The notes beneath the pieces are model-generated. The model saw only the letters and a list, made by a program, of their open reading frames with translations, searched no databases and was not told the origin of the DNA. From Solobacterium sp. (GTDB lineage: Bacteria > Bacillota_I > Bacilli_A > Erysipelotrichales > Erysipelotrichaceae), in the NCBI GenBank assembly GCA_017514645.1, contig JAFWJP010000108.1:1-22543 (forward strand): DNA of 22,543 nucleotides, given 5' to 3'. This document shows, one piece after another, positions 7,904-16,289 of the stretch. A program made the translations under genes and the position numbers. How positions within the stretch are numbered: position 1 is the first letter of the stretch; every line of letters starts with the position of its first letter.

Positions 7904-7931
7904 TTGACATCAAAAAACAGATGTGAATAAT
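7904..7931 (+). promoter_or_regulatory. Promoter of the pyrG-glnN-guaA operon, overlapped by a DnaA box
   Basis: Perfect -35 TTGACA (7904-7909), spacer 16, -10 AATAAT (7926-7931). An exact DnaA box in reverse orientation (TGTGAATAA, 7922-7930) covers most of the -10. An alternative extended -10 (TGT-TATATT, 7931-7939) lies just downstream without a matching -35. Binding of DnaA would be expected to block RNA polymerase. Confidence 0.65.
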
Positions 7932-7944
7932 GTTATATTGTATT

Positions 7945-8050
7945 TTGTTGTACGGCCGTACACAACATCATCATGTTCACGTATAGAAATACGTGAAGGC
8001 GCTTTTAAAGCCCTGCATGACACCAGCATCCCCGGATGTTGTTTTTATTT
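7945..8050 (+). promoter_or_regulatory. pyrG leader with competing terminator/antiterminator folds
   Basis: Hairpin A is built on the palindrome TGTACGGCCGTACA (7949-7962), extended by TTG/CAA with one bulged base. Hairpin B is TTCACGTAT/ATACGTGAA (7976-7984 with 7989-7997). A terminator hairpin follows: CAGCATC (8024-8030) with GATGTTG (8035-8041), one G-T pair, loop CCCG, then TTTTTATTT (8042-8050). ACAACATC (7962-7969) is exactly complementary to GATGTTGT (8035-8042). It could thus steal the 3' arm of the terminator, unless hairpin A sequesters part of it. The pyrG ribosome site follows directly. Confidence 0.6.
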
Positions 8051-8066
8051 GTTTACGGAGGTACGT

Positions 8067-9671
8067 ATGACGAAGTTTGTATTTGTAACAGGCGGTGTCG
8101 TTTCCGGTCTTGGCAAAGGAATTACGGCAGCTTCCCTCGGAAGACTGCTGAAAGCCCGCGGACTGAAAGTAGCCGCACAAAAGCTCGATCCCTACATCAA
8201 TGTTGATCCGGGAACCATGTCCCCGTATCAGCATGGGGAAGTATTTGTAACGGAGGACGGCGCGGAAACAGATCTGGATCTGGGTTATTATGAGAGATTC
8301 ATTGATGAAGATCTCAACCGGTATTCCAATCTGACTTCCGGCAGGGTGTACTGGGATGTTCTCAACAAGGAAAGAAAAGGGGAATATCTCGGGCAGACCG
8401 TACAGGTCATTCCGCACATCACCAACGAAATCAAATCATTTATCTACGCTGCAGTGGAACTGAATCATCCGGATGTCCTGATCTGTGAAGTCGGAGGTAC
8501 GGTCGGCGACATCGAAAGCCAGCCGTTTCTGGAAGCGATACGGCAGATCGGACAGGAACAGGGATCAGATAATACCATCTTTATCCATGTGACGCTGGTA
8601 CCGTACCTGGAAGGCAGCCGGGAACACAAGACGAAGCCGACACAGCATTCCGTCAAAACGCTGCAGGGACTGGGCATTCATCCTGATATCCTCGTTCTTC
8701 GCTGCAATCGTCCGCTGGAGAAGGATATCTTTGAAAAGGCCGCGCTGTTCTGCAGCATCCGTCCGGAATGCGTGATCGAGAACCGGACAATACCGGTGCT
8801 TTATGAAGTACCTTTGATGCTGGAAAAACAGCACTTCGCGGACATTGTCTGCCGCAAGCTGGGGATTGAAGCAGACAAGCCGGATCTGCAGGAGTGGAAA
8901 ACACTTGTCAGAAAGATCAAGCATCCGGAGAAGACGGTCACGATCGGTATTGTAGGGAAGTATGTTCAGCTTCATGATGCGTACCTGTCCGTAGCCGAAG
9001 CCATCCACCATGCAGGGTATGCGGACAACGTCAAAGCCGTGATCAAATGGATTGACAGCGGAACGATCACGGTACAGAACGTCAGGAAGAAACTGGAAGC
9101 CTGTGACGGCATCATCGTTCCGGGCGGATTCGGCAGCCGCGGCATTGAGGGGATGATCATTGCGGCACAGTACTGCCGGGAACAGAATGTCCCTTATCTG
9201 GGTATCTGTCTGGGCATGCAGATCGCCGTGATTGAATTTGCGAGGCATGTCTGCGGTCTGGAAGGAGCGGATTCCGGAGAATTCAACCCGGATTCCCCGC
9301 ATAAGGTCATCGACTGGCTTCCGGATCAGAACGACAGGATCCGGAAAGGGGGAACCATGCGTCTGGGGCACTATGACTGTATCCTGAAGGACGGTACGAA
9401 GATCCGGGAAGCCTACAGTACAAGCCGGATCAGCGAGCGTCACAGGCACCGTTATGAATTCAACAATGCCTACAAGACCATTATGCAGGAACACGGTCTC
9501 ATCCTCAGCGGAACCTCTCCCGACGGATACATCGTTGAAACGATGGAAACGGACAATGATTACTTTGTCGGGGTACAGTATCATCCGGAGTTCAAATCCA
9601 GACCCAACCGTCCGCATCCGCTGTTCAGCGGACTGATCCGTTACGCAGTCAGAAGAAAGGAGAACGTATAA
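8067..9671 (+). CDS. pyrG: CTP synthase
   Basis: Converts UTP, ATP and glutamine to CTP, the last step of pyrimidine nucleotide synthesis. The 534-residue protein has the synthetase domain with [17 protein letters not shown] at the N-terminus, [23 protein letters not shown] and [12 protein letters not shown]. The class I glutamine amidotransferase domain follows, with GICLGMQ (Cys381) and YHPEF (His506, Glu508) as its catalytic triad. The start at 8067 is fixed by GGAGG five bases upstream and by the family N-terminus; the frame stays open further upstream but that stretch is the leader. It is first in an operon with glnN (one base gap) and guaA. The leader may control it by attenuation. It occupies the place beside dnaA where rpmH-rnpA is found in many Firmicutes. 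Confidence 0.98.
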   Translation: MTKFVFVTGGVVSGLGKGITAASLGRLLKARGLKVAAQKLDPYINVDPGTMSPYQHGEVFVTEDGAETDLDLGYYERFIDEDLNRYSNLTSGRVYWDVLNKERKGEYLGQTVQVIPHITNEIKSFIYAAVELNHPDVLICEVGGTVGDIESQPFLEAIRQIGQEQGSDNTIFIHVTLVPYLEGSREHKTKPTQHSVKTLQGLGIHPDILVLRCNRPLEKDIFEKAALFCSIRPECVIENRTIPVLYEVPLMLEKQHFADIVCRKLGIEADKPDLQEWKTLVRKIKHPEKTVTIGIVGKYVQLHDAYLSVAEAIHHAGYADNVKAVIKWIDSGTITVQNVRKKLEACDGIIVPGGFGSRGIEGMIIAAQYCREQNVPYLGICLGMQIAVIEFARHVCGLEGADSGEFNPDSPHKVIDWLPDQNDRIRKGGTMRLGHYDCILKDGTKIREAYSTSRISERHRHRYEFNNAYKTIMQEHGLILSGTSPDGYIVETMETDNDYFVGVQYHPEFKSRPNRPHPLFSGLIRYAVRRKENV

Positions 9672-9672
9672 C

Positions 9673-11757
9673 ATGACAGACATTCTGAAGGAATTCGGCA
9701 GCCAGGTATTCAATGATAAGGTAATGAAGGACCGGCTGAGCGCAAAGACGTACACAGAGCTGCAGAATACCATCAAACGGGGAGTAACGCTTGATGCCAA
9801 GGCAGCCGGCGAAGTCGCGGAAGCGATGAAAGACTGGGCGCTGGAACACGGCGCAACGCATTTTACTCACTGGTTCCATCCGCTCAGCGGCGCAACCGCG
9901 GAAAAACACGAGAGTTTTGTGGCAACGGCCGGCGGCGGAAAGATCAAGCTGGAGTTTTCCCAGGGGAGTCTGGTCAAAGGCGAAGCAGATGCGTCTTCCT
10001 TTCCTTCCGGAGGTCTCCGGGATACCTTTGAAGCCCGGGGATATACCGCCTGGGATCCGACATCCTATGCCTTCATCCGGGACAATGTCCTCTATATTCC
10101 TACGATCTTCCTGTCCTACGGCGGAGAAGCCCTGGATCACAAAACACCGCTACTGAGGTCCATGGAAGCCCTGAACACACAGGCAGTCCGGGTACTGAAG
10201 GCGCTCGGGTATGACAGCGTTGATCATGTAAAGGCAACCGTAGGCGCGGAACAGGAGTATTTCCTGGTGGACAAGAAGTACTACGATCTCAGGGAGGATC
10301 TCCGCTTTACCGGAAGAACACTGATCGGTGCCATGACACCGAAGGGGCAGGAGATGGATGATCATTACTACGGTTCCATCAAAACAAGAGTATCAGCGTT
10401 CATGAAGGATCTGGATGAAGAACTGTGGAAACTCGGTATTCAGGCCAAGACGGAGCACAATGAAGTCGCCCCGTCCCAGCATGAACTTGCCAACAACTTC
10501 CTGACGGTCAATGTCTCGGTGGATCAGAACAACCTGACCATGGATGTCATGAAGAAGACAGCGAAGAAACACGGTCTGGAGTGTCTGCTGCATGAAAAGC
10601 CGTTTGCCGGTATCAACGGCAGCGGAAAGCACAACAACTGGTCTCTGAAGACCGATACAGGGGAAAACCTGCTGGATCCGGGGGATACCCCGTCCGAGAA
10701 TACACGGTTCCTGGTTTTTCTGTGCGCACTGATCAAGGCAGTGGATGAATACCAGGATCTGATCCGGATCTCGATCGCTTCCGCGGCAAACGATCACCGT
10801 CTTGGCGCATCCGAAGCTCCGCCTGCCATCGTATCTGTCTTCCTCGGTGATGAACTGACGGAGATCCTGGACAGTCTGGCCCATGATACGGTCTATACCG
10901 GAAAGGGAAAGCAGGCCTTCCGGATCAATGTTCATACCATCCCGGCGTTCAATAAGGACAATACCGACCGGAACAGAACCTCCCCGTTTGCCTTTACCGG
11001 CAATAAATTCGAATTCCGCATGCCCGGATCCAGCGCGTCCATTTCTACGCCGAATACGATCCTGAATACGGTCGTAGCAGAAGTTCTGAAAGGTTTTGCG
11101 GACAGTCTGGAAGAGGCAGAGGATCTGGAAGGGGCGGTACACGCCCTGATCAAGCAGACGATCACAGAGCACGGACGTATCATCTTCAACGGCAATGGCT
11201 ATGAAGAAGCCTGGCAGAAGGAAGCGGAACACCGTGGTCTGAGCAATTACCGTTCCACTCCGGAAGCGCTGGCGCATTATCTGGATGAAAAGAATGTCAG
11301 AGTCATGATCGACAATGGGGTCCTGAGCCGTTCCGAGTGTGAATCCCGCTATGAGATCTATCTGGAGAAGTACTACAAGACGATCCGGATTGAAGCCCGG
11401 ACACTGGTGGATATGCTGCAGAGGGATATTCTGCCGGCAATCCTGGAATATCGGAGAACATTGAAGCAGTCACTTCTGGAGGACCGGGAAACAGGAACGG
11501 AAGACCTGTATACTGCAGATACCCTGCAGGAGCTGACGGATCTTTCCGGCCGGATCCACAGGAACGGAAAGAAGCTCAGGGAAGAACTGGAACAGATACC
11601 GGATACAGACAGCCTGGAGACAGCGTTCTCTTACCGGGAACGGATCGTACCGCTGATGGCAGAGATCCGTGCGGATACAGACAAAGCGGAAACACTGACC
11701 GACAGAGCATACTGGCCGGTACCGACATACCGGGAACTGCTGTTCGGTACGGACTGA
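9673..11757 (+). CDS. glnN: Glutamine synthetase type III
   Basis: Makes glutamine from glutamate, ammonia and ATP. At 694 residues it has the length of the GSIII class, much longer than GSI or GSII. Class-typical stretches are THFTHWFHPLSGATAEKHESF near residues 62-82, GAEQEYF (191-197, metal/glutamate site), KTEHNEVAPSQHE (259-271), GSGKHNNWSL (316-325, with the catalytic-region histidine) and NDHRLGASEAP (373-383). The helical C-terminal region (about 560-690) is usual for the class. An AAGGAG ribosome site lies inside the end of pyrG, ten bases before the ATG, and only one base separates the genes. Position between two glutamine-consuming synthetases suggests it feeds them. No GlnR-type operator was recognised before it. 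Confidence 0.95.
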   Translation: MTDILKEFGSQVFNDKVMKDRLSAKTYTELQNTIKRGVTLDAKAAGEVAEAMKDWALEHGATHFTHWFHPLSGATAEKHESFVATAGGGKIKLEFSQGSLVKGEADASSFPSGGLRDTFEARGYTAWDPTSYAFIRDNVLYIPTIFLSYGGEALDHKTPLLRSMEALNTQAVRVLKALGYDSVDHVKATVGAEQEYFLVDKKYYDLREDLRFTGRTLIGAMTPKGQEMDDHYYGSIKTRVSAFMKDLDEELWKLGIQAKTEHNEVAPSQHELANNFLTVNVSVDQNNLTMDVMKKTAKKHGLECLLHEKPFAGINGSGKHNNWSLKTDTGENLLDPGDTPSENTRFLVFLCALIKAVDEYQDLIRISIASAANDHRLGASEAPPAIVSVFLGDELTEILDSLAHDTVYTGKGKQAFRINVHTIPAFNKDNTDRNRTSPFAFTGNKFEFRMPGSSASISTPNTILNTVVAEVLKGFADSLEEAEDLEGAVHALIKQTITEHGRIIFNGNGYEEAWQKEAEHRGLSNYRSTPEALAHYLDEKNVRVMIDNGVLSRSECESRYEIYLEKYYKTIRIEARTLVDMLQRDILPAILEYRRTLKQSLLEDRETGTEDLYTADTLQELTDLSGRIHRNGKKLREELEQIPDTDSLETAFSYRERIVPLMAEIRADTDKAETLTDRAYWPVPTYRELLFGTD

Positions 11758-11772
11758 GAACCGGAGGATGAC

Positions 11773-13302
11773 ATGGACAGGATCCTGGTGATGGATTTCG
11801 GGGGTCAGTACAATCAGCTGATTGCCCGAAGGGTACGTGAAAACCATGTATATGCGGAAATCAAAGGATATGATGAGATCTCTTCCGGGGATATTCTCTC
11901 CGGAGAATACAAAGGAATCATTCTGACCGGCGGACCGAACAGTGTCTATGAGGAAAACGCACCGACGATGTCTGCCGGTATCCTGAACTGCGGAATTCCT
12001 GTACTGGGAATCTGCTACGGGGCACAGCTGATCGCCCATCTCAGCGGCGGAACGGTCATAAAAGCCGGGTCTTCCGGTGAATACGGGAAGACGGTCCTTC
12101 ATACCAGAGGAGGAGATCTTCTGAACGGGACAGCGGAGGAAAGCATCTGCTGGATGAGTCATTCGGACCGTATTGATACACTTCCGGAAGAATACACCGT
12201 TACCGCGTTTACCGGCAGCTGTCCCATCGCTGCATTTGAAGATCACAGCAGACATGTTTACGGAGTTCAGTTTCATCCGGAAGTGACACATACGGAGATC
12301 GGCGCAGAAGTGATCCGGCGCTTTGTTCTGGAGATCTGCGGCTGCCGTCAGGACTGGAATATGGATGATTTCATAGAGACGACGGTCAGAAAGTATGCGG
12401 AAGAACTGAAAGGTCGGAAGGTCCTGCTGGCACTGTCCGGCGGCGTTGATTCCGCGGTCACGGCAGTACTGCTGAACCGGGCGGTCGGACAGAATCTGCG
12501 CTGTGTCTTCGTCGATCACGGCCTGCTGCGGCTGAATGAAGCGGAAACGGTGGAAAAGACCTTCCGGGAAGGGTTCGGTCTGAATTTTGTCAGAGCCGAC
12601 GCAAGGAGCAGGTTTCTGGATCAGCTGAAGGCGGTTACGGACCCGGAACAGAAGCGGAAGATCATCGGCAGTGAATTCATCCGGGTATTTGAAGAAGAAG
12701 CCGTCAGGAGCGGATATACGGATGTCCTGGCGCAGGGTACCATCTACCCGGATGTTGTGGAAAGCGGGAGGAAACACGCTGAAACCATCAAAAGCCATCA
12801 CAATGTCGGCGGTCTGCCGGAACACTCTCTGTTTCAGGAGATCGTTGAACCGCTTCGGGAGCTGTTCAAGGACGAAGTCAGGGAAGTCGGGAGAAAGCTC
12901 GGCATCCCGGATGATATTGTGTACCGGCAGCCGTTTCCCGGTCCGGGTCTGGCTGTGCGGATCATGGGGGAAGTAACAGAAGAAAAGCTGAACCTGCTGA
13001 AACAGGCGGACCGGATCTTCCGTGAAGAGCTGGAAGGCAATCTGCAGGACACACCGGATCAGTACTTTGCCGTTCTCACAGAGACAAGGGCTGTCGGTGT
13101 TCTGGGTGATGCGCGGACCTACGGATATGCTTTGGTTCTCCGTGCTGTGACAACCGAAGATTTCATGACGGCCGAATGGACAAGACTGCCGTATGAGCTG
13201 CTCGGGAGAATCAGCACAAGGATCATCAATGAAGTCAGAGGAATCTCCCGGATCGTGTATGACATAACCTCCAAACCGCCGGGTACCGTGGAGTGGGAGT
13301 GA
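11773..13302 (+). CDS. guaA: GMP synthase (glutamine-hydrolysing)
   Basis: Converts XMP, ATP and glutamine to GMP. The 509 residues show a class I amidotransferase domain starting VMDFGGQYNQLIARRVRE, with GICYGAQ (Cys81) and FHPEV (His168, Glu170). The ATP-pyrophosphatase domain carries the P-loop SGGVDS (222-227), and the dimerisation domain ends in the family's KPPGTVEWE. The ribosome site CCGGAGG lies five bases before the ATG at 11773; a preceding out-of-frame ATG (11767) is ignored. The gene sits 15 bases after glnN and ends in a terminator, so it is the last gene of the pyrG-glnN-guaA operon. Nothing unusual in its motifs. Confidence 0.97.
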   Translation: MDRILVMDFGGQYNQLIARRVRENHVYAEIKGYDEISSGDILSGEYKGIILTGGPNSVYEENAPTMSAGILNCGIPVLGICYGAQLIAHLSGGTVIKAGSSGEYGKTVLHTRGGDLLNGTAEESICWMSHSDRIDTLPEEYTVTAFTGSCPIAAFEDHSRHVYGVQFHPEVTHTEIGAEVIRRFVLEICGCRQDWNMDDFIETTVRKYAEELKGRKVLLALSGGVDSAVTAVLLNRAVGQNLRCVFVDHGLLRLNEAETVEKTFREGFGLNFVRADARSRFLDQLKAVTDPEQKRKIIGSEFIRVFEEEAVRSGYTDVLAQGTIYPDVVESGRKHAETIKSHHNVGGLPEHSLFQEIVEPLRELFKDEVREVGRKLGIPDDIVYRQPFPGPGLAVRIMGEVTEEKLNLLKQADRIFREELEGNLQDTPDQYFAVLTETRAVGVLGDARTYGYALVLRAVTTEDFMTAEWTRLPYELLGRISTRIINEVRGISRIVYDITSKPPGTVEWE

Positions 13303-13343
13303 ACAGTTATCCTGACGGGATATAAATCAGTATATGAATGAGT

Positions 13344-13377
13344 AAGACCTTGCGTACAAATGCAGGGTCTTTTCTTT
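13344..13377 (+). terminator. Rho-independent terminator of the pyrG-glnN-guaA operon
   Basis: AAGACCTTGC (13344-13353) pairs with GCAGGGTCTT (13362-13371), 10 bp with one G-T pair, loop of eight, then TTTTCTTT. It lies about 40 bases after the guaA stop. Confidence 0.88.
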
Positions 13378-13568
13378 ATGAACAGGCAGCGTATGAGTAT
13401 CGGATAAATGTACCGGATGTGATATGGACAGCTGAAACCAAATGAAGTCAAATCGTATCAGAAAACACTGACAAAAATGTTTAAGACACAGGTTTAGTCA
13501 GGGTGATGGAATGAACGGTATACAGGCAGTTCCTGTCCGGTATTGACGAATACGCCCGGAACATACTG
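13378..13568. other. Gene-free interval between convergent operons
   Basis: About 190 bases with no convincing gene on either strand; the longest start-to-stop frames are trivial. Small hairpins are possible (ACAGG/CCTGT at about 13522-13535; GTATT/AATAC near 13540-13553), but no promoter was recognised. Confidence 0.5.
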
Positions 13569-13614
13569 AAAAAGACCCGGAGTATACCGCAGGATGCGGG
13601 ATGACCGGATCTTT
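13569..13614 (-). terminator. Terminator of the UMF1-type transporter gene
   Basis: AAAGACCCGG (13571-13580) pairs with CCGGATCTTT (13605-13614) with one mismatch; a smaller CCGC/GCGG stem fits in the loop. On the minus strand TTTTT follows. The plus-strand side has CTTTGCTTTT, so it may work in both directions. Confidence 0.7.
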
Positions 13615-13634
13615 GCTTTTGTGGATGAATGATA

Positions 13635-14924
13635 TTACAGCGGCATTTTCTGTGTTTCTCTTGCGGAAGGCTGCTTATCGGAGATCTTCAGGAAGATGAA
13701 TCCCAGAGCGAAGAATACTGCCAGGGACGCAACTGCGATATTGATCGTTCCGCCGGCCAGCTTGACCGCCGCAATGACCGCAGAACCCAGGAAGGAAGCA
13801 CCCTTGGCAAAGATATCGTAGATACCGAAGTATTCACCGGAGTTCTCTGCCGGCATGATCTTGGAGTAGTAGCTTCTGGACAAGGACTGGATGGATCCCT
13901 GGAAACAGCCGACACCGAAGGCCAGAATACCGAAGTGCAGCAGCGTCTTCAGCGTCAAAGCGTACAGGCAGACACAGAAGTAACCGAAGATGCAGATCAG
14001 GATCAGGGGAACCGTATCATGTTTCTGGGACAGCTTCGCAAATGTCAGGGAACCGCCGAACGCAACCACCTGGGTTGCCAGCAGGAAGACGACCTGACCG
14101 ACTGTAGGCAGACCGAGATCTGTACCGATATTGATGCAGTTGTCGATGATCGTTCCGACGCCGTCGATATACAGGAAGAACGCAATCAGGAAGAACAGGA
14201 CTTTCTTGTCCTTGGTTGCAATGGTCTTCAATGTATTGCCGATCCGGGCAAAAACGTGGCGTACGGCGTGCTGTTCCGGCTCTACATAATTGAGCTGCTT
14301 GTATTCCTTGACCAGCGGCAGGGTGACCAGCAGCCACCAGATACCGGTAACGCCGAAGCCGATGATCTTGCCGAGCTGCGGAGAGATCAGAACGAGATTT
14401 TCACTCAGACCGCCGCTGATGATATAGGCAACCATGGCAACCAGGAACGGAATGCAGGAACCGATGTACCCCCAGGCATAGCCGTAGGAGGATACTTCAT
14501 CCATCCGCTCTTCGGTTGTTACGTCATTGAGCATGGAATCATAGAAGGTCAAAGAGGTGGAATAAGCGATCTTGGTCAGAACATAGATAACAATGAAGGC
14601 CATCCAGGTTCCGGCAAATCCATTGAGGATACAGCCGATTACACCTAGCGCGACCGCTGTCGTAAAGAAGATCTTCTTCCTTCCCTTGTGATCCGCAAAC
14701 GCACCGCAGATCGGTCCGAGGAATGCTACAACGATTGTCACGATGGAAATGGCGATGGAATAATACGCTGTTGCCTGATCTCCGGTGATCTGTCCCGGAC
14801 CGGTACCGATGGCCAGTTCCTTGAAGAAGATCGGGATCAATGAACACGCCAGCATGGTAAATGCGGAATTACCGACATCATACAGCACCCAGGCACGTTC
14901 GGTTTTGTTCAGATTCTTAAACAT
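13635..14924 (-). CDS. MFS transporter of the UMF1 / Atg22-like family
   Basis: Integral membrane protein of 429 residues with about twelve hydrophobic segments. Family marks are WVLYDVGNSAFTML at the N-terminus, the MFS loop GAFADHKGRKK (about 73-83), FYDSMLNDVTTEERMDEVSSYGYAWGYIGS in the first half, YIDGVGTII after the central loop, and QSLSRSYYSKIMPAENSGEYFGIYD in the second half. In yeast the related Atg22 exports amino acids from the vacuole; substrates of the bacterial members are mostly unknown, so none is assigned. AGGAG lies six bases before the ATG. The gene lies 69 bases after the phosphodiester-glycosidase gene on the same strand with no terminator between, so read-through from it is possible. 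Confidence 0.88.
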   Translation of the reverse strand: MFKNLNKTERAWVLYDVGNSAFTMLACSLIPIFFKELAIGTGPGQITGDQATAYYSIAISIVTIVVAFLGPICGAFADHKGRKKIFFTTAVALGVIGCILNGFAGTWMAFIVIYVLTKIAYSTSLTFYDSMLNDVTTEERMDEVSSYGYAWGYIGSCIPFLVAMVAYIISGGLSENLVLISPQLGKIIGFGVTGIWWLLVTLPLVKEYKQLNYVEPEQHAVRHVFARIGNTLKTIATKDKKVLFFLIAFFLYIDGVGTIIDNCINIGTDLGLPTVGQVVFLLATQVVAFGGSLTFAKLSQKHDTVPLILICIFGYFCVCLYALTLKTLLHFGILAFGVGCFQGSIQSLSRSYYSKIMPAENSGEYFGIYDIFAKGASFLGSAVIAAVKLAGGTINIAVASLAVFFALGFIFLKISDKQPSARETQKMPL

Positions 14925-14993
14925 GATGGTCTCCTGATCAATGAAAATTCGTATTTATTCTATGATACAACATTCCGGCTTTGATTGGTATGT

Positions 14994-16226
14994 TCAGCGG
15001 ATGATCAAACCGGCAGGTACCGGCCGTTCGCTGTCTGCTGCTGTCCGGAGATAACGCTTTCCGTCCAGCAGGATCTCCGCCGATCCGCCGCCGTCCAGAT
15101 TCACTGCCTGCACCAGTCCAAGATCACACAGGATCTCCGCAAATTCCTTCAGAGAGACTCCGGGACTGTCATCCGGACCGGGCTGTTTCAGACCTTCAGC
15201 CCACACAAGGACCGGCCGGCTTTCCTTGTCACATCCCAGCGCGATCCGTGCCGCCCGGTCCTTCACATAATTTAAAGGATACCTTGATGGCGGATACTTT
15301 ATTTCAAACGGCCGGAGAGGATGACAGTAGGAAGAGAGGAAAGAGGACACAGGCGCCCCGTCGATCACGGCAGCGGGCCCGGTCTGAATTCCGAAACACC
15401 AGGAATCCGGCAGAGCATACAGGACCGGATCGCCCGGGCGGTGGTTTGTTTCATCGGTGGATATAACATATCCGGAAGAGGGGATATGCGTCTTACCGCC
15501 GCAGCGGACATCCACGATACGATCATTGATAATGACCAGGTCGGTCTGTGATGACTGCGGTGTTATCCGGTGCTGCGGCCGGGTATAGATCATTCCCTGA
15601 ATCCCGCAGGAAACATCCCGGATTCCCATCGTTCGGATCTGTACATGTCCGTCGGAATCAACCAGCAGTGCTTCCCGGTCATACAGCGGCGGCTGCAGGA
15701 CGGTACCGTTCCTGACCATCAGCCCGAACGGTGTACCGAACACATCATACGGTGAATCCGCATCCAGCAGATCAAATGTAAAGAATGACGAATTGACCGC
15801 AAGCTGTGACGGAATCTCCGAAAGAAAACCGGTCTGTTCCGTATAGGGAATGAAACTGTGACGGAGCGGGTTTTTCCCATTGATGATATGCAGACAATGG
15901 TGACCGCTCAGTTCACTCAGAAAACGTCTGCCTTCCGGCAGATTCCAGTGATGTTCCAGCCAGTGTTTCGCAGTGATCAGCTGGTCTCTCCCCGGATCAA
16001 ACGGCAGGGGAAGTTCCTCCGGAATCCGGAACAGGTACAGTGTACCGAAGTACCAGGGAAAGACATCGACCATCTGCGTCTGATAAACGTGTGCCGTTTC
16101 CGCAAGCGCTGCCGTTGTCATCCGCGGGAAGACGAACTCCAGATCTTTCCATTGATCCAGCAGAACACGCTGTATCCGCTGCGGATGGCTGTCAATCGTA
16201 CAGTTGATGATCTCTGAACGTATCAT
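14994..16226 (-). CDS. Phosphodiester glycosidase (NAGPA) domain protein
   Basis: The 410-residue protein has a C-terminal phosphodiester glycosidase domain (Pfam NAGPA type, as in the human mannose-6-phosphate uncovering enzyme): VNSSFFTFD near residue 143, YDVFGTPFGLMVRNG, DRAARIALG, GVSLKEFAEILCDLGLVQAVNLDGGGSAEIL with DGGGS at 378-382. Such domains cleave sugar-1-phosphodiesters. Residues 1-130 match nothing I recognise. No signal peptide is visible, so a cytoplasmic location is predicted, unlike many members. The start lacks a clear ribosome site, and a TACAAT -10-like element ends only eight bases before the ATG, so the message may be leaderless or the true start may be further in. It follows the lipoprotein terminator. 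Substrate unknown; glycerophospho-sugar debris would fit the nearby importer, but that is speculation. Confidence 0.8.
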   Translation of the reverse strand: MIRSEIINCTIDSHPQRIQRVLLDQWKDLEFVFPRMTTAALAETAHVYQTQMVDVFPWYFGTLYLFRIPEELPLPFDPGRDQLITAKHWLEHHWNLPEGRRFLSELSGHHCLHIINGKNPLRHSFIPYTEQTGFLSEIPSQLAVNSSFFTFDLLDADSPYDVFGTPFGLMVRNGTVLQPPLYDREALLVDSDGHVQIRTMGIRDVSCGIQGMIYTRPQHRITPQSSQTDLVIINDRIVDVRCGGKTHIPSSGYVISTDETNHRPGDPVLYALPDSWCFGIQTGPAAVIDGAPVSSFLSSYCHPLRPFEIKYPPSRYPLNYVKDRAARIALGCDKESRPVLVWAEGLKQPGPDDSPGVSLKEFAEILCDLGLVQAVNLDGGGSAEILLDGKRYLRTAADSERPVPAGLIIR

Positions 16227-16244
16227 ATGAGTCCATTGTAACGT

Positions 16245-16277
16245 AAAAAAGCCTGCAGTCCCGAAGAACTGCAGGCT
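16245..16277 (-). terminator. Rho-independent terminator of the lipoprotein gene
   Basis: Perfect 10-bp stem AGCCTGCAGT/ACTGCAGGCT (16250-16259 with 16268-16277), eight-base loop, then TTTTTT on the minus strand. It starts 13 bases after the lipoprotein stop. Confidence 0.92.
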
Positions 16278-16289
16278 GTGTGTACTGAC

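Larger units (their letters stand above)
7342..7938. other. oriC: Replication origin region oriC (upstream of dnaA)
   Basis: Gene-free, mostly AT-rich interval between divergent dnaA and pyrG. Exact boxes TGTG[A/G]ATAA (reverse of TTATNCACA) occur at 7503-7511, 7514-7522 and 7922-7930. One-mismatch boxes occur at 7404-7412, 7418-7426, 7475-7483 and 7553-7561. It also holds a 17-base palindrome built from GTTTCCAC/GTGGAAAC (7536-7552), a perfect 24-bp palindrome (7641-7664), a GC-rich folded island (7765-7816) and a very AT-rich tract (about 7846-7900). Genes on both sides are transcribed away from it. The short open frames here look like chance and are not annotated. Confidence 0.9.

Noticed and set aside
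7939..8050. Bacillus-type reiterative-G attenuation of pyrG
   Set aside because: No GGG initiation sequence was found downstream of the promoter, so only a different attenuation mode is proposed.
7923..8066. Upstream-extended start for pyrG (48 extra codons)
   Set aside because: This stretch contains the DnaA box, leader hairpins and terminator; the family N-terminus begins at 8067 behind GGAGG.
8565..9800. Long open frame antisense to pyrG (411 codons)
   Set aside because: It mirrors the strongly supported pyrG frame; no ribosome site and no recognisable family.
11470..12825. Long open frame antisense to glnN and guaA (451 codons)
   Set aside because: Spans the junction of two certain genes on the other strand and matches no family; a codon-bias artefact.
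13378..13568. Possible small RNA between the convergent terminators
   Set aside because: Small hairpins exist but no promoter or convincing conserved fold could be recognised.
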